Shown one piece after another: positions 24,321 through 33,162 of a stretch of 64,000 bases of DNA (positions are counted from its first letter, which is position 1; each line of letters starts with the position of its first letter). Under the pieces are notes generated by a model, which was not told the origin of the DNA, did not search any database, and was given only the letters and a program-made list of their open reading frames with translations. The DNA comes from an uncultured Lachnospiraceae bacterium. GTDB lineage: Bacteria > Bacillota > Clostridia > Lachnospirales > Lachnospiraceae. The stretch lies in assembly GCA_910578115.1 (NCBI GenBank), contig CAJTPO010000019.1, forward strand, positions 27,953 through 91,952. Direction: 5' to 3'. The position numbers and the translations under genes are program-made.

Positions 24321-26449
24321 ACGCCAAAAAACCCTCTTTTCTGCATATGCTTCACCGTTTCTTCCGGCAGCCTCGTCACCGTCATCTTCACCTGCAGCAG
24401 GTTACGTTCCTCACCGGGCATCTCCATCAGGGAGAGCGTGATGTTCGGGTCCTGCGTCCGGAAGACATAAGTATTCTCTCCCACCTTCATGCCATTATTC
24501 TGCACCTGTTTCCCTTTTAACGGTACCTCCCTGCCATTCCAGCGGATCTCCTGCAGATAGACCAGACAGAAATCACTGCACGGATCGATCCGCAGAGCGC
24601 TCCGTCCTCTGCCGATGGTCACTTCCAATTCCGTCATTCCTTCCGGTGTGACTCTGATCTGCTCCTCCGCCGTATCCTCTATAAAAAACGACTGTTCTTC
24701 CTGAAATCCTCTGCCGGTATCCTCATAGATCTGAATCCGGTCTCTGGTATCCGCCTGCTTCTGCCCACGGCAGAATTCCTCCATCGTGTAGACCGGATAT
24801 CCGATCGCCTCTCGAATCTGCGGCATGGACATACGTTTCCCCGTCACATATTGCTGAAATGCCATCTCCTGCCTGCGGTACTGCTCCGCGTCAGACTGCG
24901 TAATATCCAGTTTTTCCATGATTAAATCAAGATTTAACCTGTTTCTTTTCTCGTTTTCCAATAAATAACAGTAGATTGCCCGAAAAGCGATCTCCTTCGT
25001 CTCGATCCTCTTCGCAAAGCTCCACTCATAATCTATCACATGCCATTCGCCTTCCACATCTCCCGGAATGATAATATTCGCAAAGATCAGATCGTAATCC
25101 GCTGTCTGCTGTTCCTCCCCATAAGAGATCCGTCTAAGATACTCGTCAAAAAGACGCTGGAATCCCTCCACATCATTCTTCTCCAGACAGGTATCCAGCA
25201 ATTCTTCCAACCTGGTCCCTTCTATATATTCCAATTGAAGACAGGGAATCCCATCCATCCTCCGCTCCAGATTACACCGGTTCACAGACAGGCCGCTGCC
25301 TGCAAAACGCTCCGATAATTTTCCTGCCATATCAGCGGTCTCTTCCATATGCTTCCATGCCGCTTTTGATAACGGATGCTTTTCTATAATCTTCCCCCGG
25401 GTAGACTTTCTCTGAACGGTTTTTATGCAGAATTCTTCTCTCCTGTCATTGGAGTACTTCACATACTGTTCTTCCAGCGCAGGCCCCAATAAGAGCATAT
25501 AAGAATTGGAAAATAACGGAAACTGCTTTTCCTGTATGATGGTATCGAAAACCTTCTTCTCATCAAACAGCAGCAGCCTGTCCCTGTCAAAATTGCGCAG
25601 ATTTGAAGACAGCTCCCCCACCTGCGGCAGTCTTTCGTCAGAGTAAAGACTTGTCATAAATTTATAGTCCGGATAAGGATAATACATCTGTGCCTGTGTA
25701 AATCCACAGTTCCCGGCGATCTTAAGCAGGCCGTCCCGGGTAAAGGTTCTCACCACACCGCCCTCCGGGTAATTCTCCAGCCCCGCGAAACAGGTGCCCA
25801 GATGATCCTCCCGGCAGCCCGCCCAGTATTTCAGGCCGAATTTATTCTCTATGGCAATGGCAATATGACCATCCGGCTTCACATGCCGCCTGACGATATT
25901 CAGGAAATTTTCATAGGGCTGCTCAGATTGAATATATGCCTGCGCATATTCAAACACGCCGATCAGGCATATATAATCATAGTCACAGGGAAGCGTCGGT
26001 TCAATATCCTGGAAATTCCCCACATGAATCGTCACATTCGCCGCATCCATATGACGATAGGCATTAATCCTGCTGCGTTTGCCGGACAAATCGATGCAGG
26101 TCACCTCCGCCGCCTTGCCGGCCAGCGTCCCCGTGATCGCACCGCACCCGGATCCCACCTCCAGCACTTTCATCTCCTTCGTAATCGGCAGCCATTCTAC
26201 GATGTTCCCCCGCAGAGGCGACAGATGATAAAGAATCGGCCAGCTGCGCCGCTCCTCGATGATCCGCTGGTATTCGACGGTCGAATAGTCACGTGCAATC
26301 TCCAGCAGTTCATCTTCCACATCCCCGTCACAATAACGGTCCTCCCCCGGATAATGTGTCAGATCCAGTTTAATTTTTCCGATTTCTTCTATCCTGTTCT
26401 CCGGCATCCCCTCTATCCTCACATGCTTGCTCCCGGTCATCCTTGACAC
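24317..26449 (-). CDS. Class I methyltransferase fused to a kinase-like (APH/choline-kinase type) region
   Basis: A 710-residue cytoplasmic protein. Residues about 95-290 form a SAM-dependent methyltransferase: 'MKVLEVGSGCGAITGTLAGKAAEVTCIDLSGKR' in part, 'YDYICLIGVFEYAQAY', 'LKPDGHIAIAIENKFGLKYW'. From about 330 to 560 the sequence resembles an aminoglycoside phosphotransferase/choline kinase-like fold, with 'EYIEGTRLEELL' and a candidate catalytic pair in 'DYDLIFANIII' and 'WHVIDYEWSF'. A beta-rich tail follows. O-antigen chain-terminating enzymes combine methyl- and phosphotransfer in a similar way (for example WbdD), and the next gene upstream encodes the matching Wzt exporter, so a chain-end capping role is a reasonable inference. 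The start is ambiguous: GTG 26449, ATG 26440 or ATG 26407, the last with the best GAGG site. Confidence 0.82.
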   Translation of the reverse strand: MSRMTGSKHVRIEGMPENRIEEIGKIKLDLTHYPGEDRYCDGDVEDELLEIARDYSTVEYQRIIEERRSWPILYHLSPLRGNIVEWLPITKEMKVLEVGSGCGAITGTLAGKAAEVTCIDLSGKRSRINAYRHMDAANVTIHVGNFQDIEPTLPCDYDYICLIGVFEYAQAYIQSEQPYENFLNIVRRHVKPDGHIAIAIENKFGLKYWAGCREDHLGTCFAGLENYPEGGVVRTFTRDGLLKIAGNCGFTQAQMYYPYPDYKFMTSLYSDERLPQVGELSSNLRNFDRDRLLLFDEKKVFDTIIQEKQFPLFSNSYMLLLGPALEEQYVKYSNDRREEFCIKTVQRKSTRGKIIEKHPLSKAAWKHMEETADMAGKLSERFAGSGLSVNRCNLERRMDGIPCLQLEYIEGTRLEELLDTCLEKNDVEGFQRLFDEYLRRISYGEEQQTADYDLIFANIIIPGDVEGEWHVIDYEWSFAKRIETKEIAFRAIYCYLLENEKRNRLNLDLIMEKLDITQSDAEQYRRQEMAFQQYVTGKRMSMPQIREAIGYPVYTMEEFCRGQKQADTRDRIQIYEDTGRGFQEEQSFFIEDTAEEQIRVTPEGMTELEVTIGRGRSALRIDPCSDFCLVYLQEIRWNGREVPLKGKQVQNNGMKVGENTYVFRTQDPNITLSLMEMPGEERNLLQVKMTVTRLPEETVKHMQKRGFFGV

Positions 26450-27822
26450 AATTCAAACTTCTTAACCTCTATCCTGGAATTCATATCATAGAATCCAACC
26501 GTATTCTTATCCGAAATGACCGTCAGATTAAGTACATCATATAATCTGTGGTAAACCGTGAAGTTGTCTTCCTCGTAACCGGTCACCCCCAGCGAAAGCA
26601 GATACTCGCCACCCTGCAGATTCATCTCCTGCGTAAAATCCACCGCATACACTTCTCCCGCGCTCACCGGTTCCAGAAATGCCTTCTCGAACATGGTGTT
26701 GGTACCCGTGATCTCCGTTCCGCGCACATTCTTGATCGTAAATGCAAAAATAGGCGCCTGAAGGTCTTCCATCATCTTCACCTTCATATGAATCGTAAAT
26801 ACATTGCCTTTTATAATTGCGGAAGTTGTAATGCCCTTATCGTCACGGATCTGATATTCCGTGATCACTGCCTTTTTGGAACCATATTCCAGAAGTTCCG
26901 GATTCTCTGCCATACCGCTTCCGGACACCTCTTCTGCCCCATGTGTGGAAACCGCCTCGGAAGATCCCTCTGCCGCTTCCTGTTCTCCCGCTGATAACTT
27001 TAACGCAGCACCGCTCCTTGACTTTGCGGCATTGCGAAGCTGTTCATCGTCAACCAGTCTCTCCTGTTCCTCTTCCGGCGCGGTATACTGCCCGACCAAT
27101 ACCTGCTTATAGGTATCGATCATCTCTTTCGCCGATCCCTCTCCCAGCTTCGTACCCTGATTCAAAAGCACTACTCTGTCACAGTATTTGCTGATACTGC
27201 TCAGATCATGGCTGACGAACACGATGGTCTTACCCATCTCCTTGAATTCTTCAAACTTATGATAGCATTTCGCCTGAAAGAAGACGTCACCTACCGACAA
27301 TGCCTCATCCACGATCAAAATTTCCGGATCGATATTGATCGCCACCGCGAAGGCAAGACGCACAAACATACCGCTGGAATACGTCTTCACCGGCTGATAT
27401 ACATACTCCCCGATATCCGCAAATTCCAGAATGGAATCCAGCTTTTCGTCGATCTCTTTCTCCGTAAAACCGATCATGGTGCCGTTCAAATAGATATTCT
27501 CAATTCCATTATACTCGTTATTAAATCCCGCTCCGAGCTCCAACAGCGCCGAGATCCGCCCATTCACAGTCACACTCCCCCTTGTGGGGTTCAACACGCC
27601 TGTGATAATCTTCAGGATCGTAGACTTCCCGGAACCGTTCGTCCCGATGATCCCTACACATTCCCCCTGCCTGATTGTCAGATTGACCCCTTTCAGAGCA
27701 TGATGCTGGGTATGATGCTTCCCCCGTCCAAACCCCAATGTCTCCTTCAGACGGTCCGAAGGCTTATCATACAATTTATAAATTTTCTCGACATCCGTCA
27801 CCTGAATCGCAATATTATCCAT
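26437..27822 (-). CDS. wzt: Polysaccharide ABC exporter ATP-binding protein, Wzt type
   Basis: The ATPase that powers export of a finished lipid-linked glycan. The 461 residues divide into an ABC domain (1-245) with Walker A 'GIIGTNGSGKSTILKII', signature 'YSSGMFVRLAFAVAI' and Walker B 'ILIVDEALSVGD', a linker rich in Glu/Ala/Ser (250-300), and a C-terminal beta-sandwich of the Wzt carbohydrate-binding kind ('NVFTIHMKVKMMEDLQAPIFAFTIKN', 'GEYLLSLGVTGYE'). In O-antigen systems that domain recognises a modified chain end, which suits the methyltransferase/kinase gene immediately downstream (12-base overlap). The permease lies 62 bases upstream. Confidence 0.94.
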   Translation of the reverse strand: MDNIAIQVTDVEKIYKLYDKPSDRLKETLGFGRGKHHTQHHALKGVNLTIRQGECVGIIGTNGSGKSTILKIITGVLNPTRGSVTVNGRISALLELGAGFNNEYNGIENIYLNGTMIGFTEKEIDEKLDSILEFADIGEYVYQPVKTYSSGMFVRLAFAVAINIDPEILIVDEALSVGDVFFQAKCYHKFEEFKEMGKTIVFVSHDLSSISKYCDRVVLLNQGTKLGEGSAKEMIDTYKQVLVGQYTAPEEEQERLVDDEQLRNAAKSRSGAALKLSAGEQEAAEGSSEAVSTHGAEEVSGSGMAENPELLEYGSKKAVITEYQIRDDKGITTSAIIKGNVFTIHMKVKMMEDLQAPIFAFTIKNVRGTEITGTNTMFEKAFLEPVSAGEVYAVDFTQEMNLQGGEYLLSLGVTGYEEDNFTVYHRLYDVLNLTVISDKNTVGFYDMNSRIEVKKFELCQG

Positions 27823-27884
27823 GATTTATCCTATCCACCGCAAGTGCTCCGTCTTCGGCTTCTGCTCCCATCAATTCCTACCCA

Positions 27885-28916
27885 TTAAAGCACATCCGCA
27901 AAATGCACCCGCATCTTCCGAAAGATCAGCGTCCCGATACAGAACAGACTGATCGTAAAGATCCAGAAATAAGTAGACGAATAGAAATGCTCCCAGAACC
28001 ACTCCTCTTCATAGATCGCACTTCTATATCCGTTTACAATATATACCAGCGGATTCAGCTTGAAGAGCATCTTCATATTATCCGTCTTAAGCATCGTAAT
28101 ACTCCACAGAATGGGGGTCGCCCACATACCGATCTGCAGCGCAATGGAAATGATCTGCTGCAGGTCCCGTATAAACACCACCAGCGCGCAGGTCAGATAA
28201 CTCATGCCCAGCACCAGCAGAAACAGGCAGAAGCTGTAATAAATTAACTGCAGTGTATAAAGTTTCGGATAATAACCATATCCTATGGACACGCACAACA
28301 GTACCACTACAAAAAATACATGAATAAAGGTTGCCGATATCACCTTGATGATGGGCAGAATGCTGATATTGAATACTACCTTTTTGACCAGATAATTGTA
28401 TTCAAGCAGTGCCATAGTCCCCTGCGTAATTGCCTCCGTGAAATAGAACCATGGCACCAGACCGGCTGTCAGGTACAGAACATAGGGCACTTCCAGCCCG
28501 CTTGCCACCATCTGGCTTCTCGTGTCAAACACCTTATCAAACACGATCCAGTACATTACCACCGTGACAATGGGCTGCGCCGTAGCCCAGATAATGCCCA
28601 GATAAGATCCGGCGTACCGATTCTTGAAATCATTCTTCGACAGCTTCCAGATCATCTTCCTGCTCTGAAAAAGTTCCGCCGGAATGGTCAATATACGCTC
28701 ATAAAAGATCGTAAAGATGATACAGGTAAACGCGATCAACACACAGCCGCTGACTTTCTTCATCTGCTCCGTCACCTGATCCGCCAACGGATTGTGATGC
28801 CGGATCAGCACGGCCGCCAGAAGCAGGCCAAGCCCCCAGAATACGGCGACTCCTGCGGACTTCTTCGGTGTTTTTATTTTTTTGGTAGCATGATTGATAT
28901 ATTCTGTTTTTTCCAC
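27885..28916 (-). CDS. wzm: Polysaccharide ABC exporter permease, Wzm/TagG type
   Basis: The membrane partner of Wzt, forming the glycan channel. The 343 residues include two extra N-terminal membrane segments (about 25-45 and 53-75) before the standard ABC-2 domain of six helices, which starts after 'FQSRKMIWKLSKNDFKNRYAGSY' in part and 'LGIIWATAQPIVTVVMYWIVF'. 'VVFIRDLQQIISIALQIGMWATPILW' and 'NPLVYIVNGYRSAIY' are typical late motifs. The extra N-terminal pair makes it longer than classic Wzm (about 260 residues). It is followed closely by wzt. Confidence 0.93.
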   Translation of the reverse strand: MEKTEYINHATKKIKTPKKSAGVAVFWGLGLLLAAVLIRHHNPLADQVTEQMKKVSGCVLIAFTCIIFTIFYERILTIPAELFQSRKMIWKLSKNDFKNRYAGSYLGIIWATAQPIVTVVMYWIVFDKVFDTRSQMVASGLEVPYVLYLTAGLVPWFYFTEAITQGTMALLEYNYLVKKVVFNISILPIIKVISATFIHVFFVVVLLCVSIGYGYYPKLYTLQLIYYSFCLFLLVLGMSYLTCALVVFIRDLQQIISIALQIGMWATPILWSITMLKTDNMKMLFKLNPLVYIVNGYRSAIYEEEWFWEHFYSSTYFWIFTISLFCIGTLIFRKMRVHFADVL

Positions 28917-28935
28917 GTTTCTATTTCCCTGATCT

Positions 28936-29511
28936 CTATTCTGCGCAATTTGTCATGTACTGCTCCGTATACGCCGCAATTCCTCCCCACTTCGTATCCT
29001 TCTCGGACATGACAGGCTCCACTCCCGCGGCAAGAGGCCAGTCGATACCGATATCCGGATCGCTCCAGAGGATACCGCCTTCATCATTCGGATGATAGAA
29101 ATCCGTACACTTATAGGCAAATTCCGCATAATCGGACAATACCAGGAAACCGTGGGCAAAATTCTTCGGAATAAAGAACTGCTTCCTGTTCTCCGCCGAA
29201 AGTACCACCCCAAACCACTTCCCGTAGGTTGCAGAACCCGGCCTCAGATCCACCGCCACGTCAAAGACTTCTCCGCTTACAACGCGCACCAGCTTGTCCT
29301 GCGGATACCGGATCTGAAAATGCAGCCCGCGAAGCACATGCTTCGTGGAGGCCGACTGATTGTCCTGCACGAAAACATGATCAATACCGGCCTCCTTAAA
29401 ATCATTATAGTTATAGGTCTCCATAAAATAGCCTCTGGCATCCCCGAATACCGTCGGAGTGATCACCTTGAGTCCTTCTATCTCACATGTCTCTACTGTT
29501 ATTTTGCCCAT
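28936..29511 (-). CDS. rfbC: dTDP-4-dehydrorhamnose 3,5-epimerase
   Basis: Third step of dTDP-L-rhamnose synthesis. The 191-residue cupin starts at 29511 (MGKITVETCE); the ATG at 29547 is in frame but sits in a palindromic segment and has no proper ribosome site, whereas AAAGGA precedes 29511. Family residues are present: 'GDARGYFMETYNYNDF', 'QSASTKHVLRGLHFQ' with the catalytic His, 'QDKLVRVVSGEVFDVAVDLR' and 'FAHGFLVLSDYAEFAYKCTDFY' with the catalytic Tyr region. It directly precedes wzm and is separated from rfbA/rfbB by a GH25 gene, an unusual interruption. Confidence 0.96.
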   Translation of the reverse strand: MGKITVETCEIEGLKVITPTVFGDARGYFMETYNYNDFKEAGIDHVFVQDNQSASTKHVLRGLHFQIRYPQDKLVRVVSGEVFDVAVDLRPGSATYGKWFGVVLSAENRKQFFIPKNFAHGFLVLSDYAEFAYKCTDFYHPNDEGGILWSDPDIGIDWPLAAGVEPVMSEKDTKWGGIAAYTEQYMTNCAE

Positions 29512-29532
29512 GCTCTTTATCATCCTTTCTGC

Positions 29533-29648
29533 TATAGTTAACGACATTAAAAATTTCGTTTTCGTCCTGCAAAAGCTCCCGTATATGGCTTTGGCAGGAA
29601 CCGTAAGCAGAAATTTGTTATGTCGTTTACTATATGTCGTTTACTATA
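29533..29648. repeat. Palindromic, MITE-like segment (family C), copy 2, upstream of rfbC
   Basis: TATAGTTAACGACAT at 29533-29547 is matched in inverted orientation by ATGTCGTTTACTATA at 29620-29634 (14 of 15), and the latter is repeated in tandem at 29634-29648. Internal pairs TCCTGC/GCAGGA and AAATTTC/GAAATTT extend it to one long imperfect hairpin. It fills most of the leader between the GH25 gene and rfbC. Confidence 0.6.
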
Positions 29649-29703
29649 ATGTATCCGGCAGCACAGCCGCCCTGTCGGAACAATACGGCTGCGCCCCTTT
29701 CTA

Positions 29704-31053
29704 TTATTCGTCTCCCACCGGCACATTACCGCTGTCGCCGTTTACCACGCCGGAATATCCGCCGGCTCCTTTCGCATGATTGATGGACGTGTCAATGTTC
29801 ATATAGCACAGATTCAGATCCACCCGCGTCTCAATGCCATCCACGGTACCCTTGGAAGTATACTGCCACATATGATAATACTCCTCATAGGCAGGAATAT
29901 CCGCATATTCAGCCAGCCACGTCTTATAGGAAGACAGTTCTTTCATATCCACCTGTTCATTCAGCCAGTTCCTGGAGCCATAGATGCCCGTCTCATAGCC
30001 CGCCGCCGCGATCGTCTCCAGAAAAGCCTTATGAATCTTCGTCCGCTCGTCACTTTCCAGCCAGTCTGCACGGCCGCTTCCTCCGGCGCTCTCACTGTCC
30101 AGAAATACCGGATAATCTACATCATACTCCTCGATCAGCCGGATCACCATACTGGCTTCCTCCACAGCTTCCACTTCATCCACCGCCTGCGTAAAGAAAT
30201 ACACACCCACCGGAATGTCCGCCTCTATGGCTCCTCTGATATTCTGCTCATACAGAGGATCGAGTACCAGCGCTCCCGTGGAAGCACCGCGGTATCCACA
30301 GCGGATAATGGCAAATTCCACCCCGGCATCCTTCACCTTCTCCCAGTCGATCTCCTTGTTCCATTTAGAAACGTCAATACCGATCCTGGCATTGCCATGG
30401 TCAAGCGCAAGCTCCGTATTCTCACTGCCGTCCGCCGCCTCCTCGGCGCCTTTCACTTCCTTATCCTCTTTCTCGGCATCAATATCGTCTTCCGTCATGA
30501 TCAGATATTCAATATCATCCAGCACCTGATATTCTATTTCCTGTTTGATCTGAATCGACGTGATCGTATTCGGAACCTGATATCCTTCCGCCTCCTTCAA
30601 AGATACACTGTATTCTCCGGCACGCATCCCGTCAATATAGATAATGCCGTCCTCGTCGCTGTCGGTATATTCGCCCATCCCCCGCACTTCAACCACAAAG
30701 GGATTCCCGGTCACCAGTCTGCCTATGCTGTCTACAATCATAATACGCAGATCCTTGGCAACGGAACTCATGACAAGGGACACACTTCTGCCCGCATACG
30801 TCTCAATGCTCTTAAATTTGACCTCCTCGTCAAAAAAGGTCTCGTCCCGCAAAAAGGCAGACAGATCATTACCTCTCTGCCCACCTGCTTCCCTGTCATC
30901 TTCCATTGCCGCAGTCTCCTGCACCTGCTCAGAAACGGAAAACCCCAGCTTCTGTTTGACAGTATCCAGATTCACGGCTGCGATCACACCTGTCACCGCT
31001 GCAAAAATAAAGATCACGGCAAACAGCATTCTTCTGATTCTCTTAGAGCCCAT
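29704..31053 (-). CDS. Membrane-anchored GH25 (lysozyme-type) muramidase
   Basis: A predicted peptidoglycan hydrolase facing the outside. From the start at 31053 (MGSKRIRRML, with GAGG 7-8 bases upstream, overlapping the end of rfbA) it has 449 residues. One membrane segment (about 9-27) is followed by a short beta-rich Cna-B-like module ('NPFVVEVRG', 'DSDEDGIIYIDGMRAGEYSV') and a linker of Glu/Asp/Ala. The GH25 domain starts near residue 220: 'ARIGIDVSKWNKEIDWEKV', 'FAIIRCGYRGASTGALV', 'VGVYFFTQAVDEVEAVEEA' and 'DYPVFLDSESAGG' with the Asp-x-Glu active-site pair. It has the same layout as the C-terminal half of the protein at 33163. Its place between rfbA and rfbC suggests it opens the wall for the new polymer or remodels it. 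Confidence 0.92.
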   Translation of the reverse strand: MGSKRIRRMLFAVIFIFAAVTGVIAAVNLDTVKQKLGFSVSEQVQETAAMEDDREAGGQRGNDLSAFLRDETFFDEEVKFKSIETYAGRSVSLVMSSVAKDLRIMIVDSIGRLVTGNPFVVEVRGMGEYTDSDEDGIIYIDGMRAGEYSVSLKEAEGYQVPNTITSIQIKQEIEYQVLDDIEYLIMTEDDIDAEKEDKEVKGAEEAADGSENTELALDHGNARIGIDVSKWNKEIDWEKVKDAGVEFAIIRCGYRGASTGALVLDPLYEQNIRGAIEADIPVGVYFFTQAVDEVEAVEEASMVIRLIEEYDVDYPVFLDSESAGGSGRADWLESDERTKIHKAFLETIAAAGYETGIYGSRNWLNEQVDMKELSSYKTWLAEYADIPAYEEYYHMWQYTSKGTVDGIETRVDLNLCYMNIDTSINHAKGAGGYSGVVNGDSGNVPVGDE

Positions 31054-31912
31054 TTGCAACCTCTATCATGTATTGGCCATAATTCGTCTTCATCAATGGT
31101 TCCGCCAGCTTCAGGAGCTGTTCCTTCGTTATAAAGCCTCTCTTGTAGGCGATCTCTTCGATACAGGAGATATACAGCCCCTGTCTTTTCTGAAAAGCGG
31201 CCACAAAATCAGCAGCATCCAGCAGCGAATCATGATTTCCCGTGTCCAGCCACGCAAAACCACGTCCCAGCGTCTCCACCCGCAGGTCTCCTCTGCACAG
31301 ATATTCGTTGTTAATACTCGTAATCTCGATCTCCCCTCTGGCCGACGGCTTCACATTGGCCGCGATCTCCACCACATCATTGTCGTAGAAGTACAATCCC
31401 GGCACCGCATAGTTGCTCTTCGGATGCTCCGGTTTCTCCTCAATGGAGAGCGCCTTCCCGTTCTCGTCAAACTCCACAACACCGTATTCTCTCGGATCTC
31501 TGACATAATATCCGAAAATGGTCGCTCCCTTTTCTCTGGCAGCCACCTCTCTTAATACCCTGGAAAAGCTCTGACCATAGAAAATATTGTCGCCCAGCAC
31601 CAGGGCTACCCTGTCGCTGCCGATAAATTCCGCACCAATGATAAAGGCATCCGCCAATCCTCTCGGATATTCCTGCACCGCATACTCCATCCGCAGCCCC
31701 AGCTGTTCTCCTGTTCCGAACAGTTCCTGAAACGATGCGATATCCCTGGGCGTCGATATAATCAGGATCTCCCGGATCCCCGCAAGCATCAGCGTGGACA
31801 ACGGATAATAAATCATCGGTTTATCATAGATCGGCATGATCTGCTTCGAGACCGCCTTTGTCAACGGATACAGCCTGGTACCCGAGCCTCCCGCCAGAAT
31901 AATTCCCTTCAT
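31043..31912 (-). CDS. rfbA: Glucose-1-phosphate thymidylyltransferase
   Basis: Makes dTDP-glucose from glucose-1-phosphate and dTTP, the entry to dTDP-rhamnose. The 289-residue length is standard. Signature 'MKGIILAGGSGTRLYPLTKAVSKQIMPIYDKPM' is visible in part, with 'GLADAFIIGAEFIG', 'VALVLGDNIFYGQSF', 'EFDENGKALSIEEKPEHPKS' and 'WLDTGNHDSLLDAADFV'. The glucose-1-phosphate comes from the phosphohexomutase at 17811. Its last bases overlap the start of the GH25 gene, implying coupled expression. Confidence 0.97.
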   Translation of the reverse strand: MKGIILAGGSGTRLYPLTKAVSKQIMPIYDKPMIYYPLSTLMLAGIREILIISTPRDIASFQELFGTGEQLGLRMEYAVQEYPRGLADAFIIGAEFIGSDRVALVLGDNIFYGQSFSRVLREVAAREKGATIFGYYVRDPREYGVVEFDENGKALSIEEKPEHPKSNYAVPGLYFYDNDVVEIAANVKPSARGEIEITSINNEYLCRGDLRVETLGRGFAWLDTGNHDSLLDAADFVAAFQKRQGLYISCIEEIAYKRGFITKEQLLKLAEPLMKTNYGQYMIEVANGL

Positions 31913-32016
31913 TCAAGATACCTTTCCCTTCCCGCTTAATTGCACCGTCCCTCCGGACAGCACACATTCTTCCTTAACCGCCGTGCTTCGACACTACAGT
32001 TAAGCTATCGTCCTTC

Positions 32017-33096
32017 TCAGACTTTATACATCTCCGTATAATACTTCTGGTAGTCACCGCTCGTGACATTCTTCATCCACTCTTCATGCTCAAAGAACCA
32101 CCGGATCGTGCGCCTGATCCCCTCTTCGAACATGGTCTCCGGCTCCCAGCCGATCTCTTCCTTTATCTTATCCGGCGCAATGGCATACCTTCTGTCGTGT
32201 CCCTTGCGGTCCTCCACATATGTGATCAGATCTTCACTGACAAGCTCCCTGCGCGGATCGTCCTCCGCCAGCATTTCCTGCAGAGTTTTAATGATAATCC
32301 TGATAATCTCGATATTCTGCTTCTCATTATGGCCGCCCACATTGTAGGTCTCAAACAGTCTGCCCTGCTCCTGCACCATATCGATAGCCTTGGCATGATC
32401 CTCCACGTACAGCCAGTCGCGGACATTCTTCCCGTCCCCATAGACCGGAAGCTTCTTCCCCTGCAGTGCATTGTTGATGATCAACGGGATCAGTTTCTCC
32501 GGGAACTGGTACGGTCCGTAGTTGTTCGAACAGTTGGTGATATTCGCCGGGAAATGATAAGTATCCATATAGGATCTCACCAGCATGTCCGATCCCGCCT
32601 TGCTGGCAGAATATGGACTGTGCGGCGCATAGGGCGTCGTCTCATAAAAATAGCCGCCGTCCTCCTCCAGGGAACCATACACCTCATCCGTGGACACATG
32701 CAGGAATTTCCTGTCTTCCTTAAAGCTGCCGTCCGGCAGCTCCCACGCCGTCCTGGCACAATTCAGCATCACCGCCGTGCCCAGCACATTGGTCTGCACA
32801 AACACCTCCGGATTCCTGATACTCCTGTCCACATGACTCTCCGCTGCAAAATGCACCACCCTGTGGATCTCGTTAGCCGCAAATATCGCTGCAATGGCCT
32901 CTTTATCGCAGATATCCGCTTTGATAAACGTATAATTCTCCTGCCCCTCAAATTCCTTCAGATTCTCCAGATTCCCCGCATAGGTCAATGCGTCCACGTT
33001 GATGATCCGGATCTCTTTACCGTATTTGCGAAACATATAATGAATATAGTTGGATCCGATAAAACCGGCTCCTCCCGTTACAAGATAAGTCCTCAT
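32017..33096 (-). CDS. rfbB: dTDP-glucose 4,6-dehydratase
   Basis: Second step of dTDP-rhamnose synthesis, an extended short-chain dehydrogenase of 359 residues. The start at 33096 (MRTYLVTGGAG) follows AAAGGAGAG; an upstream ATG at 33159 adds 21 residues that lie across a promoter candidate. NAD-binding 'VTGGAGFIGSNYIHYM', 'FAAESHVDRSI', catalytic 'STDEVYGSL', 'YSASKAGSDMLVRSY' (Tyr-xxx-Lys), 'NCSNNYGPYQFPEKLIPL' and 'YNVGGHNEKQN' are all present. About 100 bases separate it from rfbA. No rfbD (4-dehydrorhamnose reductase) follows in this window. Confidence 0.97.
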   Translation of the reverse strand: MRTYLVTGGAGFIGSNYIHYMFRKYGKEIRIINVDALTYAGNLENLKEFEGQENYTFIKADICDKEAIAAIFAANEIHRVVHFAAESHVDRSIRNPEVFVQTNVLGTAVMLNCARTAWELPDGSFKEDRKFLHVSTDEVYGSLEEDGGYFYETTPYAPHSPYSASKAGSDMLVRSYMDTYHFPANITNCSNNYGPYQFPEKLIPLIINNALQGKKLPVYGDGKNVRDWLYVEDHAKAIDMVQEQGRLFETYNVGGHNEKQNIEIIRIIIKTLQEMLAEDDPRRELVSEDLITYVEDRKGHDRRYAIAPDKIKEEIGWEPETMFEEGIRRTIRWFFEHEEWMKNVTSGDYQKYYTEMYKV

Positions 33097-33129
33097 TCCC
33101 AACTGCTCTCCTTTCTCAATATACCCTAT

Positions 33130-33159
33130 ATAATACTGCCACAAGGCACCAAAATGCAA
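33130..33159 (-). promoter_or_regulatory. Possible internal promoter ahead of rfbB
   Basis: TTGCAT (33154-33159) and TATTAT (33130-33135) on the minus strand, 18 bases apart, in the short gap after the GH25 surface-protein gene. Confidence 0.42.
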
Positions 33160-33162
33160 CCC

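Noticed and set aside
29776..31134. A 452-codon plus-strand open frame opposite the GH25/rfbA region
   Set aside because: It is antisense to two well-supported genes with clear catalytic motifs and shows no recognisable domain.
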